Of a DNA stretch of 64,000 bases, positions 1-7,669 are shown one piece after another (position 1 is the stretch's first letter; each line of letters opens with the position of its first letter). The position numbers and the translations under genes were made by a program. A model generated the notes under the pieces. The model was given only the letters and a program-made list of their open reading frames with translations, did no database searches and was not told the origin of the DNA. This stretch comes from Aved-18 sp964606665. Lineage in GTDB: Bacteria > Cyanobacteriota > Vampirovibrionia > Obscuribacterales > Obscuribacteraceae. The stretch is from positions 1 to 64,000 of the forward strand of contig CAZSHS010000002.1 in the NCBI GenBank assembly GCA_964606665.1, written 5' to 3'.

Positions 1-1395
1 AGAGGTAATCTAGGTCCAGCAACAAACACTTCGCTCAATAATCAAACGCCGGCTCAAGCCCTTACAGTAGCTCTTTATCACTGGATAAGACAAAATCATT
101 GCAGAGAAAATATTGACCCAGACAAGTTGAAAAATTTACTTTCCAGTCAAATCAGACCCGCCTCAAGAGACCACCAACAAAAAGCTCAAGTAAATAGCTG
201 TATTCTGACAGATGCTTTGCTGCCACTAAAAAAGGACTCTACTAAACAAGAATGGCAGAAAGGTTTGTACGACTTATTTGAGTATCAAGAAAACTTAGCA
301 GAACTTCCAGGCGACGCATTCCCGATAATTGTAGATTCAAATGGGACTGCCAATATCGCAGGTAGAAATACATACGATCAAAAATTGGTCAGTGACTATT
401 TGGATTCTTTATATAAGACAAATTTAGCAGCACTTGAAACTTTTGAGATTTCGCGCTTGGTCATGGGCAACACTGCCGGGCGTTTGCAAAGCCTAAAAAT
501 GGAACTCTTACAAAAAGAACAAGAGCTAAAGGCGCTTAGCTTGAAGCGAGACTTGAGCGAGGATTTGCAGGTTCGTCTGGAAAATATTGAATCAATCATA
601 AAACATGACAAAGAAAATATCGATCAGTTAGAGCAACAATTCAAAGCAGCTAGACTTGCGTCGCGCAACGCACAAATAGCCATTCTTCGCACGTTTGATT
701 TAGCCAGTCACAATCTAAAGACTTGCAGGGCGGGATTGCATAGAATCAACAATCAATCTGGAAAATTTCTTTTAAGTCGCAAAGATGTTTTTCGCAGTTG
801 TGAGTATCCTATATCTGATCAAAAGCTGATTGAAAGTACCACCAAAAAAATCAGCGAATCAGATGGTGGTCGCTGGCTCGAGCGAGATTTCAATGTGCTT
901 GCCTCATGGCAAACTCTAAGCTCAAACGACACGATAGATCAAAAACCACTTGATATGGTCTTAGCCGAAGTGGAAAACATTAATTGCCCAATGCCGGTGA
1001 CTATACTTTTAGATTGCAATGGATTGTACACAAGTTACGCATCGCTCTATGCATATGCGGGACTGCCCGTAAGCGAAGACCAACTTTTTTACTATGCTCC
1101 TTTGAGCCTGACAAAACAAAAGAATGTTTTCTGGTCGGCAAGTGTTCGAGACCTGGTTTGCCAATCCAGACCTAATCAACCACTTCAACCCAGAAGTCAG
1201 GCACAATTTGTCAAAGCAGACTTTTACCCATCTCTCAATCTGACCGAGGGCTCTTATCCTTTGATGGCAGGCGAATTCCAGTTGCGAAGACCAATTGTCA
1301 AAGACCTTCAAAACATGAGCGGGATAGTATTAAGGGACTCTTCCTGGAAGAAAGAGTCCCCTATAATTCCGCCTATTCCGCTGGATATGCTCTAG
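1..1395 (+). CDS. Hypothetical coiled-coil protein, 5' end outside the window
   Basis: The reading frame is open from base 1 with no stop, so the TTG at 127 is not a convincing start and the gene is cut by the window edge. The visible 464 residues match no family I recognise. There is a Leu/Glu/Lys-rich heptad-like stretch at about residues 160-235 that should form a coiled coil, flanked by mixed polar sequence. No signal peptide or membrane helix can be seen, but the N-terminus is missing. A 9-bp perfect inverted repeat lies inside the last codons (1334-1342 and 1352-1360). It faces the phasin-like gene convergently with 13 bases between them. That it is a gene is fairly sure; its function is unknown. 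Confidence 0.7.
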   Translation, partial: RGNLGPATNTSLNNQTPAQALTVALYHWIRQNHCRENIDPDKLKNLLSSQIRPASRDHQQKAQVNSCILTDALLPLKKDSTKQEWQKGLYDLFEYQENLAELPGDAFPIIVDSNGTANIAGRNTYDQKLVSDYLDSLYKTNLAALETFEISRLVMGNTAGRLQSLKMELLQKEQELKALSLKRDLSEDLQVRLENIESIIKHDKENIDQLEQQFKAARLASRNAQIAILRTFDLASHNLKTCRAGLHRINNQSGKFLLSRKDVFRSCEYPISDQKLIESTTKKISESDGGRWLERDFNVLASWQTLSSNDTIDQKPLDMVLAEVENINCPMPVTILLDCNGLYTSYASLYAYAGLPVSEDQLFYYAPLSLTKQKNVFWSASVRDLVCQSRPNQPLQPRSQAQFVKADFYPSLNLTEGSYPLMAGEFQLRRPIVKDLQNMSGIVLRDSSWKKESPIIPPIPLDML

Positions 1396-1408
1396 ATTGC
1401 TCTAGAAA

Positions 1409-1834
1409 TTACTCAGCGTTGTTGTTGGATTTTTTCGATTTTGAGCGTTTAGCTTTGTCTTCGCCTTCTTCGTGTGTGATATTCAAAGAAGTTTCGACTG
1501 CTTCAAGACGCTCGAGCAATTCTTCGTACTCTTCTCTTGTGACCAGACCAACGTCTTTAGCCACTTTCTTTACTGAACCGCTCATTGTGCCGGATACCTT
1601 TTGCTCGATTACTTCGGTCTTTTTGCCGGCTTCATCTTGCAAGTTCTTCAGGAAGCTTTGAGCATTTTCTGTTTTAACTTTGCCTTGCTCTTCCAGTTCT
1701 TCAACGAGGTCCTGTCCAATCTTGACTACATCTTGCATTGCGTTGTTGAGAGCGCCTTTAATACGGTCAAGACTAGAAGTGGCTCCTACGCTGGTCAATA
1801 CTGCTTTTTTGATAAGCGCTGTTGCTTCGCCCAT
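1409..1834 (-). CDS. Phasin-like small helical protein
   Basis: A 141-residue, almost wholly helical, charged protein. Residues 1-75 hold long amphipathic segments (a VVKIGQDLVEELEEQGK-type run), residues 85-115 a second Glu-rich helix, and the end is a basic Lys/Ser/Asn tail. This layout resembles phasins and the PhaF/PhaI polyhydroxyalkanoate granule-associated family, including the conserved idea of a region that starts 'VTREEYEELLERLEAVE'. A GGAG lies about 10 bases before the ATG. If the match holds, the protein coats storage granules or regulates their synthesis. No polymer synthase gene is nearby, so the role rests on sequence character alone. Confidence 0.65.
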   Translation of the reverse strand: MGEATALIKKAVLTSVGATSSLDRIKGALNNAMQDVVKIGQDLVEELEEQGKVKTENAQSFLKNLQDEAGKKTEVIEQKVSGTMSGSVKKVAKDVGLVTREEYEELLERLEAVETSLNITHEEGEDKAKRSKSKKSNNNAE

Positions 1835-2069
1835 GATAGTTACACTCCAATATAATCTCTAATTACGCTGGCGGCGGGCTATTCGCCCAACCACTCATAA
1901 AAACGGTACTCCGCTTTTACACAACGGACTTCGAGGATATCAAGGATATATCGATATTTCAGCATTTCCAAAGTAATTTGAAGCTGATTTAAGGTAGAAA
2001 CTAACATGGTTAAATCAGTTAAAATGCTTGGTTCAACGCATTCCAACTTGATGCCCTGGAGGGACTCTC

Positions 2070-3758
2070 TTGACAATCGCGAGACTCTTTTTCTTACTAC
2101 TTTTTTGTCTGATGCAGACATCAACACTGCCACTTTTAGCGCAAGCGGACCAATCGGCTAAGCCCAAACTGGTTTTATTAATAGTGGCAGATCAATTTTC
2201 ATACAACTATCTATCGCGCTATGGCGACAAATTGAGCTCGTCTGGACTTCGCTATTTGATGGAGAATGGTGCACAATTTACCAATTGTGTAAACCGCAGT
2301 GCATCAACCAATGCAGCAAGCGGATACTCAATTATATCGACTGGAGCTTATCCCTGGACTACTGGCATTGTAGGCAACAAATGGTATGACCGCGGTAAAA
2401 AAGACTATCGCTCAGCCATTCAAGACTCATCTAATAGAATGGTCGGTGCAAACGGCGTTGCTGGCGGAACCAAAGCTTTAATTGGCACCACTCTTGGGGA
2501 CCAGATGAAGCTTTCAAGCAACGGCAGATCCAAAGTAATTGGCTTGTGCGGCGACGAATCGGCAGCACTGCTTTTAGCCGGACCACTTGCCACAAGCTCG
2601 CTCTGGTTCGATAAACGCTCAGGTAACATGGTAACCTCGTCTCACTACGGCTCTTCCATTCCTGCCTGGATAAGCGCTTTCAACGACACTCATTTTGCTG
2701 AGCGCTACATTGGCAAACCATGGCAGCGCTTGATGCCTGAAACCGAATATGGTGCCTCCACTCGCGACGATTATCCGCGCGAAGCAACAATGGCAAGCGA
2801 CGGACGGAAGTTCCCACACATAATTGCTGGTGGTGCTAAGGATGGCGAAGGTTATTATGACAATTTCGCTATGACACCATTTGCCAATCAAATGATTTGT
2901 GACTTGGCTAAAGACGCTCTCGATAAAGAACAGCTTGGCAATCACTCTGATGCCGATTTACTCGTTTTGGGATTGTCTGCAGGCGAGCGTTTAACTCAAC
3001 TCTTTGGACCTTACTCGCAAGAGTGCCAAGACTTGATCTTGAGAATGGACCAGAGCTTATCATCACTCTTTCAAGCAATCGACGACAAAGTTGGCTTGCG
3101 CAATACACTTGTAATATTCACCGCTAGCCACGGCTCTCCAGCCATTCCAGAATTTCTCGACGAGCGCGGTATGGAAGCAGGTAGACTTGATCCTAAAGTG
3201 GTGGCAAATCAGATAAAGACTAAACTCGATCAAAGATTAGGCGAAGACAATTGGGTCGAATCTTTTGATCCACCTAACTTATATTTGAATCTTGATGCCA
3301 TTGATAAAGCAAAATTGCGCCAGCCAGACGTTGAGCAAACAGCCGCACGCGCTGCTCGTTCAATTCCGGGTATTGGCGAAATTTTCACAGCCTGGCAGCT
3401 TTATTCAAACCAATTGCCCAGCACTCCAGTTTCGGACAAAATTCGTCGCAGCTACTATTTTGGTCGTAGCGGTGAGTTATTTGTTCTAACCAAACCAGGT
3501 AATGTTTTTTGCAGTGATACCACAGGTACAGGCTTTGGCTCGCACTACAGCTACGACTCGCAAGTACCGTTGCTCATTTGCGGACCTGGTGTACGCGGTG
3601 GAAAATATGCGTCTCACTCATCGCTTTGCGACATCGCTCCAACTGTAACTTCAATACTTGGAATTGAGATGCCATCTTCATGCGAAGGAAACCCGCTTGA
3701 TGTAGCTATCAATCAAGTTTACGGTCCTCCTCGTCCGCGCATAATTCAGGCACAATAA
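2070..3758 (+). CDS. Alkaline-phosphatase (PafA/NPP) family protein lacking its catalytic residues
   Basis: A TTG start is chosen because GGAGGG sits 8 bases upstream and the first 25 residues form a signal peptide (hydrophobic LFFLLLFCLMQ core, cleavage near ALA-like QA). The mature part follows the PafA-type alkaline phosphatase fold closely: 'ADQF' strand, 'GIVGNKWYD', 'SSLWFDKRSGNMVTSS', 'IGKPWQRL', 'FGPYS', 'YSYDSQVPLL'. From memory of PafA, the Thr nucleophile is Ala83 here; metal ligands Asp305, His309, Asp352 and His486 are Glu306, Gln310, Ser353 and Phe489; phosphate-contacting Lys162/Arg164 are Gly161/Glu163. Only Asp41, His354 and Asn103 remain. It is probably an exported pseudo-enzyme. 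It ends one base before polA. Confidence 0.85.
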   Translation: MTIARLFFLLLFCLMQTSTLPLLAQADQSAKPKLVLLIVADQFSYNYLSRYGDKLSSSGLRYLMENGAQFTNCVNRSASTNAASGYSIISTGAYPWTTGIVGNKWYDRGKKDYRSAIQDSSNRMVGANGVAGGTKALIGTTLGDQMKLSSNGRSKVIGLCGDESAALLLAGPLATSSLWFDKRSGNMVTSSHYGSSIPAWISAFNDTHFAERYIGKPWQRLMPETEYGASTRDDYPREATMASDGRKFPHIIAGGAKDGEGYYDNFAMTPFANQMICDLAKDALDKEQLGNHSDADLLVLGLSAGERLTQLFGPYSQECQDLILRMDQSLSSLFQAIDDKVGLRNTLVIFTASHGSPAIPEFLDERGMEAGRLDPKVVANQIKTKLDQRLGEDNWVESFDPPNLYLNLDAIDKAKLRQPDVEQTAARAARSIPGIGEIFTAWQLYSNQLPSTPVSDKIRRSYYFGRSGELFVLTKPGNVFCSDTTGTGFGSHYSYDSQVPLLICGPGVRGGKYASHSSLCDIAPTVTSILGIEMPSSCEGNPLDVAINQVYGPPRPRIIQAQ

Positions 3759-3759
3759 A

Positions 3760-6700
3760 ATGGCAGAAATAGAAACACTGGTTTTAGTCGACGGAAGTTC
3801 TCTTGCCTTTCGCTCATTCTTTGCCCTTTTCACAAGTGGACTTAGAACTAAAACCGGTGTGCCAACCTGGGCAATTCTTGGATTTTTCAATTCATTTTTT
3901 GACTTAATAGAACGTCAGCATCCAGACAAAATTGCTGTGTGTTTTGACACGTCTACCCCAACTTTTCGTCACAACGAATACGATGGATATAAAGCCAATC
4001 GTCTGGAAATGCCAGCAGATCTGGCAATTCAATGGCCGCTTATTAAAAAAGGAGTCGAAGTACTGGGAATTCCAGTTCTCGAACTACCCGGCTTTGAAGC
4101 CGATGACATAATTGGAACACTTGCCAAACGTTATTGCGACGAGGGAAAACGCGTTGTGGTGCTCACAGGCGACCAGGACATTTTTCAATTAGTTGACACT
4201 ACCTGTGGTTCGGTCGAAGTTTTGATGCCTGGCAAAACCGGTCTCAAAATGTATCAACGCGCCGAAGTCTTCGAAAAACTAGGTGTCTGGCCCGAGCAGA
4301 TAATAGACTACAAAGGACTCTGCGGCGATACCTCAGATTGTATTCCAGGTATAAGAGGCATCGGTCCTAAGACTGCGCAAAAATTATTGAGCGATTTTGG
4401 CTCTATCGATGGTATCTACGAAAACATTGATAAAGTGACAGCAAAAGCTTTAAACGAAAAATTGAGAACAGGCAAAGATCTAGCTTATATGAGCCAGCGA
4501 CTTGCCACCATTGATTTAAAAGTGCCACTTGAATTAAAAGGTGGCGAGCTAATTATGCACGAACCCGACATCAACGAAGCTGGAAAATATTTCAAAAGCC
4601 TTGCTTTTAAGTCGCTTGTTCAGCGCATCCCGCGCGCGCTAGTAAAGCTTGCTCCTATATCTGTAGAAGAACATGGCGCTCTGGAACTTAAATATACCGA
4701 AGCCCTAAACAAAATTGATGTGCCACCAATCACACCAGCCGAAGTTGGCATGCTAGACGACGGTGACGGTCCTCCACACACTACTAAAATAAAAAAAGAT
4801 CGACAGCTAACGCTCAATGCTTCGAATTCCAATTCTAATTCCGATTCCGAAACCGGCTCAGGTTCTTCAACTCCCCTTGGCAGCACCGGAGCTGTTGCAG
4901 TGGCAGAAGCAGTCGAAGTTGTAACCAACGTACTTGTAATTAAAGAACTTCCACCCGCACCAAAGCTTGAGCCAATTACAGATCCAAGAATTATTTCCAA
5001 ACCAGAAGAACTGCAAGAGTTAGTGGCGCAACTTGTTGCATCCAAGGATTTTAGTATTAATCTTGAAACTACAAGTTCTGAAAGCCTCAACACAAGCATT
5101 GTCGGAATTTCTCTTGCCTGGGCGCTGGATGGTGGCAAAGGAAAAGTTGAGACTGCATATATTCCACTTGGTCATCAAACTATTTCTGCAATTGGTCAAA
5201 TGGATCACGATGAAGCCATAGCTATTTTAAAACCGGTGCTTGAATCGAGCGAAACTGGAAAAATTGCTTACAATGCCAAGTTTGAACAAAATGTGCTTTC
5301 GCTTTATGACATAGACTTCGGTCCCGTTTCATTCGACCCAATGCTTGCAAGTTATATTATTAACCCAGATAACAAGCACGGATTGAAAGAGCAGGCTGAC
5401 CGCATTTTTAATCACCAGATGGTGCCTCAAGTCGATATTCTAGGCAAAGGCAAATCACAAGTAAGCGTAAATCAGGTTCCCATCGATAGAATGGCTTCAT
5501 ACGCCTGCGACGATGCGCGTGTGAGTTTTGAACTTGCTCGATACTATTTGCAAATAATGGATGAAGAGCAAACTTATTTATTGCACGAAATGGAGATTCC
5601 ACTATCTGCTGTTCTATCCAGATTGGAACAAAACGGAGTTGCTCTCGATCTCGAGTATTTAGCCGCCTTTTCAAAAGAACTTGCCTCTGAACTTGCACGA
5701 CTTGAAGGAGAGATTTTCGCTTTAGCAGATGGTGCTTTCAATATCGGTAGTCCGCTGCAATTGCAAAAAATTCTGTTTGAAAAATTAGGGCTCAAAACTA
5801 GCACCAAAACAAAGACTGGCTTTTCAACCGATGCTTCAGTGCTTGAATCGCTCGTAAACGATCATCCAATCGTATCCAAAATTCTTGAATACCGACACAT
5901 CGCCAAACTAAAGTCTACTTATGTAGATTCCTTTCCCAAACAAGTGATAGAGCGCGACAACAGACTGCATGGCGAGTTTAATCAAACGGTGGCATCAACT
6001 GGACGCTTGTCCAGTTCTAATCCAAACTTGCAGAATATTCCAATCAGAACAGAACTTGGAAGACGAATAAGACGTTCTTTCATCGCTGGTGACAATAACT
6101 CATCTCTTGTATCAGCCGACTATTCGCAAATTGAACTGCGCATGCTTGGTCATATGAGCTCAGATGAAATCTTGATTGACGCCTTTGAAAAAGACCAGGA
6201 CATTCACTCAAGAACTGCGATGGAAATCTTCGATGTCCAACACACTGATGTAACTTCTGCCATGCGCGGCACTGGAAAAACACTAAACTTCGCACTTGTA
6301 TATCAACAAGGTGCATTTGCCACCGCTCAAGATTTGGGCATCTCGAACAAAGAAGCGCAAGCATTTATAGATAAGTATTTCAGCCGCTATCCGCGTGTCA
6401 AAAACTTTCTTACTCAAACTATCGAAGAAGCGCGTCGCAACGGCTTTGTCACCACACTTTGGGGACGCAAACGTTATTTCCAACGTCTAAACGATCCTAA
6501 TAATATGTTGCGTCGTGCCGACGAGCGCGCCGCATGCAACGCGCCTATTCAAGGCAGTGCCGCCGACCTAATTAAGCTTGCCATGATTGAACTGGATCGC
6601 AGATTGCGTGAATCCAAACTAAAAGCCAAGCTCATATTGCAAGTTCACGATGAACTGGTGCTTGAAGTGCCAGACGAAGAACTCGACGAAGTGAAAAAAC

Positions 6701-6792
6701 TAGTCGTTGACTGTATGCAAATGAATCAGCCTCTAAAAGTGCCATTAAAAGTCGACATCCATTCAGGCAAGAACTGGATGGAAGCAAAGTAA
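3760..6792 (+). CDS. polA: DNA polymerase I
   Basis: Repair and Okazaki-fragment polymerase. Residues 1-300 are the 5' nuclease (EADDIIG, LTGDQDIFQLV, then a helix-hairpin-helix GIRGIGPKTAQKLL). Residues about 310-415 are a Ser/Asn/Glu-rich linker absent from typical enzymes, making it 1010 residues against about 930 in E. coli. Residues about 420-620 are the 3'-5' exonuclease fold, but the first catalytic Asp is Asn434 (INLET) and the second is Glu509 (KFEQ), so proofreading is probably weak or lost. The polymerase is intact: SADYSQIEL, RGTGKTLNF with the motif B Lys, and QVHDEL. ATG at 3760 follows the phosphatase stop by one base without a clear ribosome site, suggesting coupled translation. 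Confidence 0.96.
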   Translation: MAEIETLVLVDGSSLAFRSFFALFTSGLRTKTGVPTWAILGFFNSFFDLIERQHPDKIAVCFDTSTPTFRHNEYDGYKANRLEMPADLAIQWPLIKKGVEVLGIPVLELPGFEADDIIGTLAKRYCDEGKRVVVLTGDQDIFQLVDTTCGSVEVLMPGKTGLKMYQRAEVFEKLGVWPEQIIDYKGLCGDTSDCIPGIRGIGPKTAQKLLSDFGSIDGIYENIDKVTAKALNEKLRTGKDLAYMSQRLATIDLKVPLELKGGELIMHEPDINEAGKYFKSLAFKSLVQRIPRALVKLAPISVEEHGALELKYTEALNKIDVPPITPAEVGMLDDGDGPPHTTKIKKDRQLTLNASNSNSNSDSETGSGSSTPLGSTGAVAVAEAVEVVTNVLVIKELPPAPKLEPITDPRIISKPEELQELVAQLVASKDFSINLETTSSESLNTSIVGISLAWALDGGKGKVETAYIPLGHQTISAIGQMDHDEAIAILKPVLESSETGKIAYNAKFEQNVLSLYDIDFGPVSFDPMLASYIINPDNKHGLKEQADRIFNHQMVPQVDILGKGKSQVSVNQVPIDRMASYACDDARVSFELARYYLQIMDEEQTYLLHEMEIPLSAVLSRLEQNGVALDLEYLAAFSKELASELARLEGEIFALADGAFNIGSPLQLQKILFEKLGLKTSTKTKTGFSTDASVLESLVNDHPIVSKILEYRHIAKLKSTYVDSFPKQVIERDNRLHGEFNQTVASTGRLSSSNPNLQNIPIRTELGRRIRRSFIAGDNNSSLVSADYSQIELRMLGHMSSDEILIDAFEKDQDIHSRTAMEIFDVQHTDVTSAMRGTGKTLNFALVYQQGAFATAQDLGISNKEAQAFIDKYFSRYPRVKNFLTQTIEEARRNGFVTTLWGRKRYFQRLNDPNNMLRRADERAACNAPIQGSAADLIKLAMIELDRRLRESKLKAKLILQVHDELVLEVPDEELDEVKKLVVDCMQMNQPLKVPLKVDIHSGKNWMEAK

Positions 6793-6794
6793 AT

Positions 6795-7487
6795 ATGCAA
6801 AAAAAATCTGGCGGCAAGGTCACTATCCAAGAAATAATTGACTTGCTGGACAGACTTTCGCCTGACGAAGAGCCTGAACTTTTGGATGAGCTACAATCCT
6901 GGTTTTTGAAACGAGGACTTGAAAAAGATGCAGAGAGTTGCGTAATTCTCTACAAATATTCGACTGATAGAATCACGAGCGCAGAAAAAATAACACTTTC
7001 TGATTTGAACGCGAAAGAAGAAGTTCCTCAATCGCGAGAGCATTTAGAAAAGACTTATCAGGAATTACAAAATCAAGTAATTGAGATAAGGCAAGCCATC
7101 GCAGAAGGAATTGCGTCCGAAAAGGAACTAGTAAAGCACATAGAAAAATATTCAGAGACAATAGAGACTTGGAAAGCAAGAGAGAAAGAAGCAATCAGTA
7201 AATCTCATGACGACTGGGCTAAAATAGCTCATGACAGACAAGCTGAATGTGCAGATGCGGCAAAACAATTGCAATCTCAACTAACTATTCAAAGAACTGA
7301 AACAACAAAGATTAGAAACAATCTAATACATATGGAAATGCTGGTAAAAGAAGCTTACGCGCGCAAACAAATTTTCATTGCTCGTGAGCGCGCTGCATCT
7401 GCATCACTTCAATTTAAAGCAAAAATGGATAACTTCAACTTATTATGCGGGAGTCCGCAGGACAATCAAAATCAGATAGAGGAATAG
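6795..7487 (+). CDS. PspA/IM30-like coiled-coil protein
   Basis: 230 residues starting two bases after polA. Residues 1-45 form a small acidic helical region (IIDLLDRLSPDEEPELLDEL). From about residue 80 on, the protein is one long charged helix pair whose pattern (LEKTYQEL, IEKYSETIETWKAREKEAI, RQAECADAAKQLQSQL, then KEAYARKQIFIARERAA) resembles the helical hairpin of PspA/Vipp1 membrane-remodelling proteins. The usual N-terminal amphipathic helix of that family is not evident. No signal peptide or membrane segment. It could equally be an unrelated coiled-coil protein; the family link is tentative. Confidence 0.7.
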   Translation: MQKKSGGKVTIQEIIDLLDRLSPDEEPELLDELQSWFLKRGLEKDAESCVILYKYSTDRITSAEKITLSDLNAKEEVPQSREHLEKTYQELQNQVIEIRQAIAEGIASEKELVKHIEKYSETIETWKAREKEAISKSHDDWAKIAHDRQAECADAAKQLQSQLTIQRTETTKIRNNLIHMEMLVKEAYARKQIFIARERAASASLQFKAKMDNFNLLCGSPQDNQNQIEE

Positions 7488-7546
7488 AACTCAAACGTTC
7501 TAGAATCTAACGGCATTTAGTGCAAGCCTTTTTCGAATTGTTCATC

Positions 7547-7610
7547 AGGTATTAAAAAGCCACAGAAATTCTGACGATTTCGTTAGAAAAAACATGCGCT
7601 TTTAATACCT
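7547..7610. terminator. Nested inverted repeat between convergent genes
   Basis: AGGTATTAAAA at 7547-7557 is perfectly repeated in inverse at 7600-7610. Inside it, 7569-7577 and 7580-7588 form a second 9-base stem with one G-T pair. The element lies between the convergent PspA-like and VIT/vWA genes, so a bidirectional transcription end is the simplest reading, though there is no long T run right after the outer stem. The rest of the 182-base gap (7488-7669) shows nothing else. Confidence 0.5.
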
Positions 7611-7669
7611 AATGAAACAGAATGAAAAAGAGATCTGCAAAGTGCGTAAGATCGCGCAGTCGAAATTGC

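Noticed and set aside
1879..2133. 84-codon minus-strand frame between the phasin-like gene and the phosphatase gene
   Set aside because: It has a protein-like helical sequence and sits 44 bases before the phasin gene, but its start overlaps the phosphatase signal-peptide region and no ribosome site or family match is seen. Not strong enough to call.
4620..5138. 172-codon minus-strand frame within polA
   Set aside because: Opposite the low-complexity polA linker; Ser/Thr-rich composition is the expected shadow.
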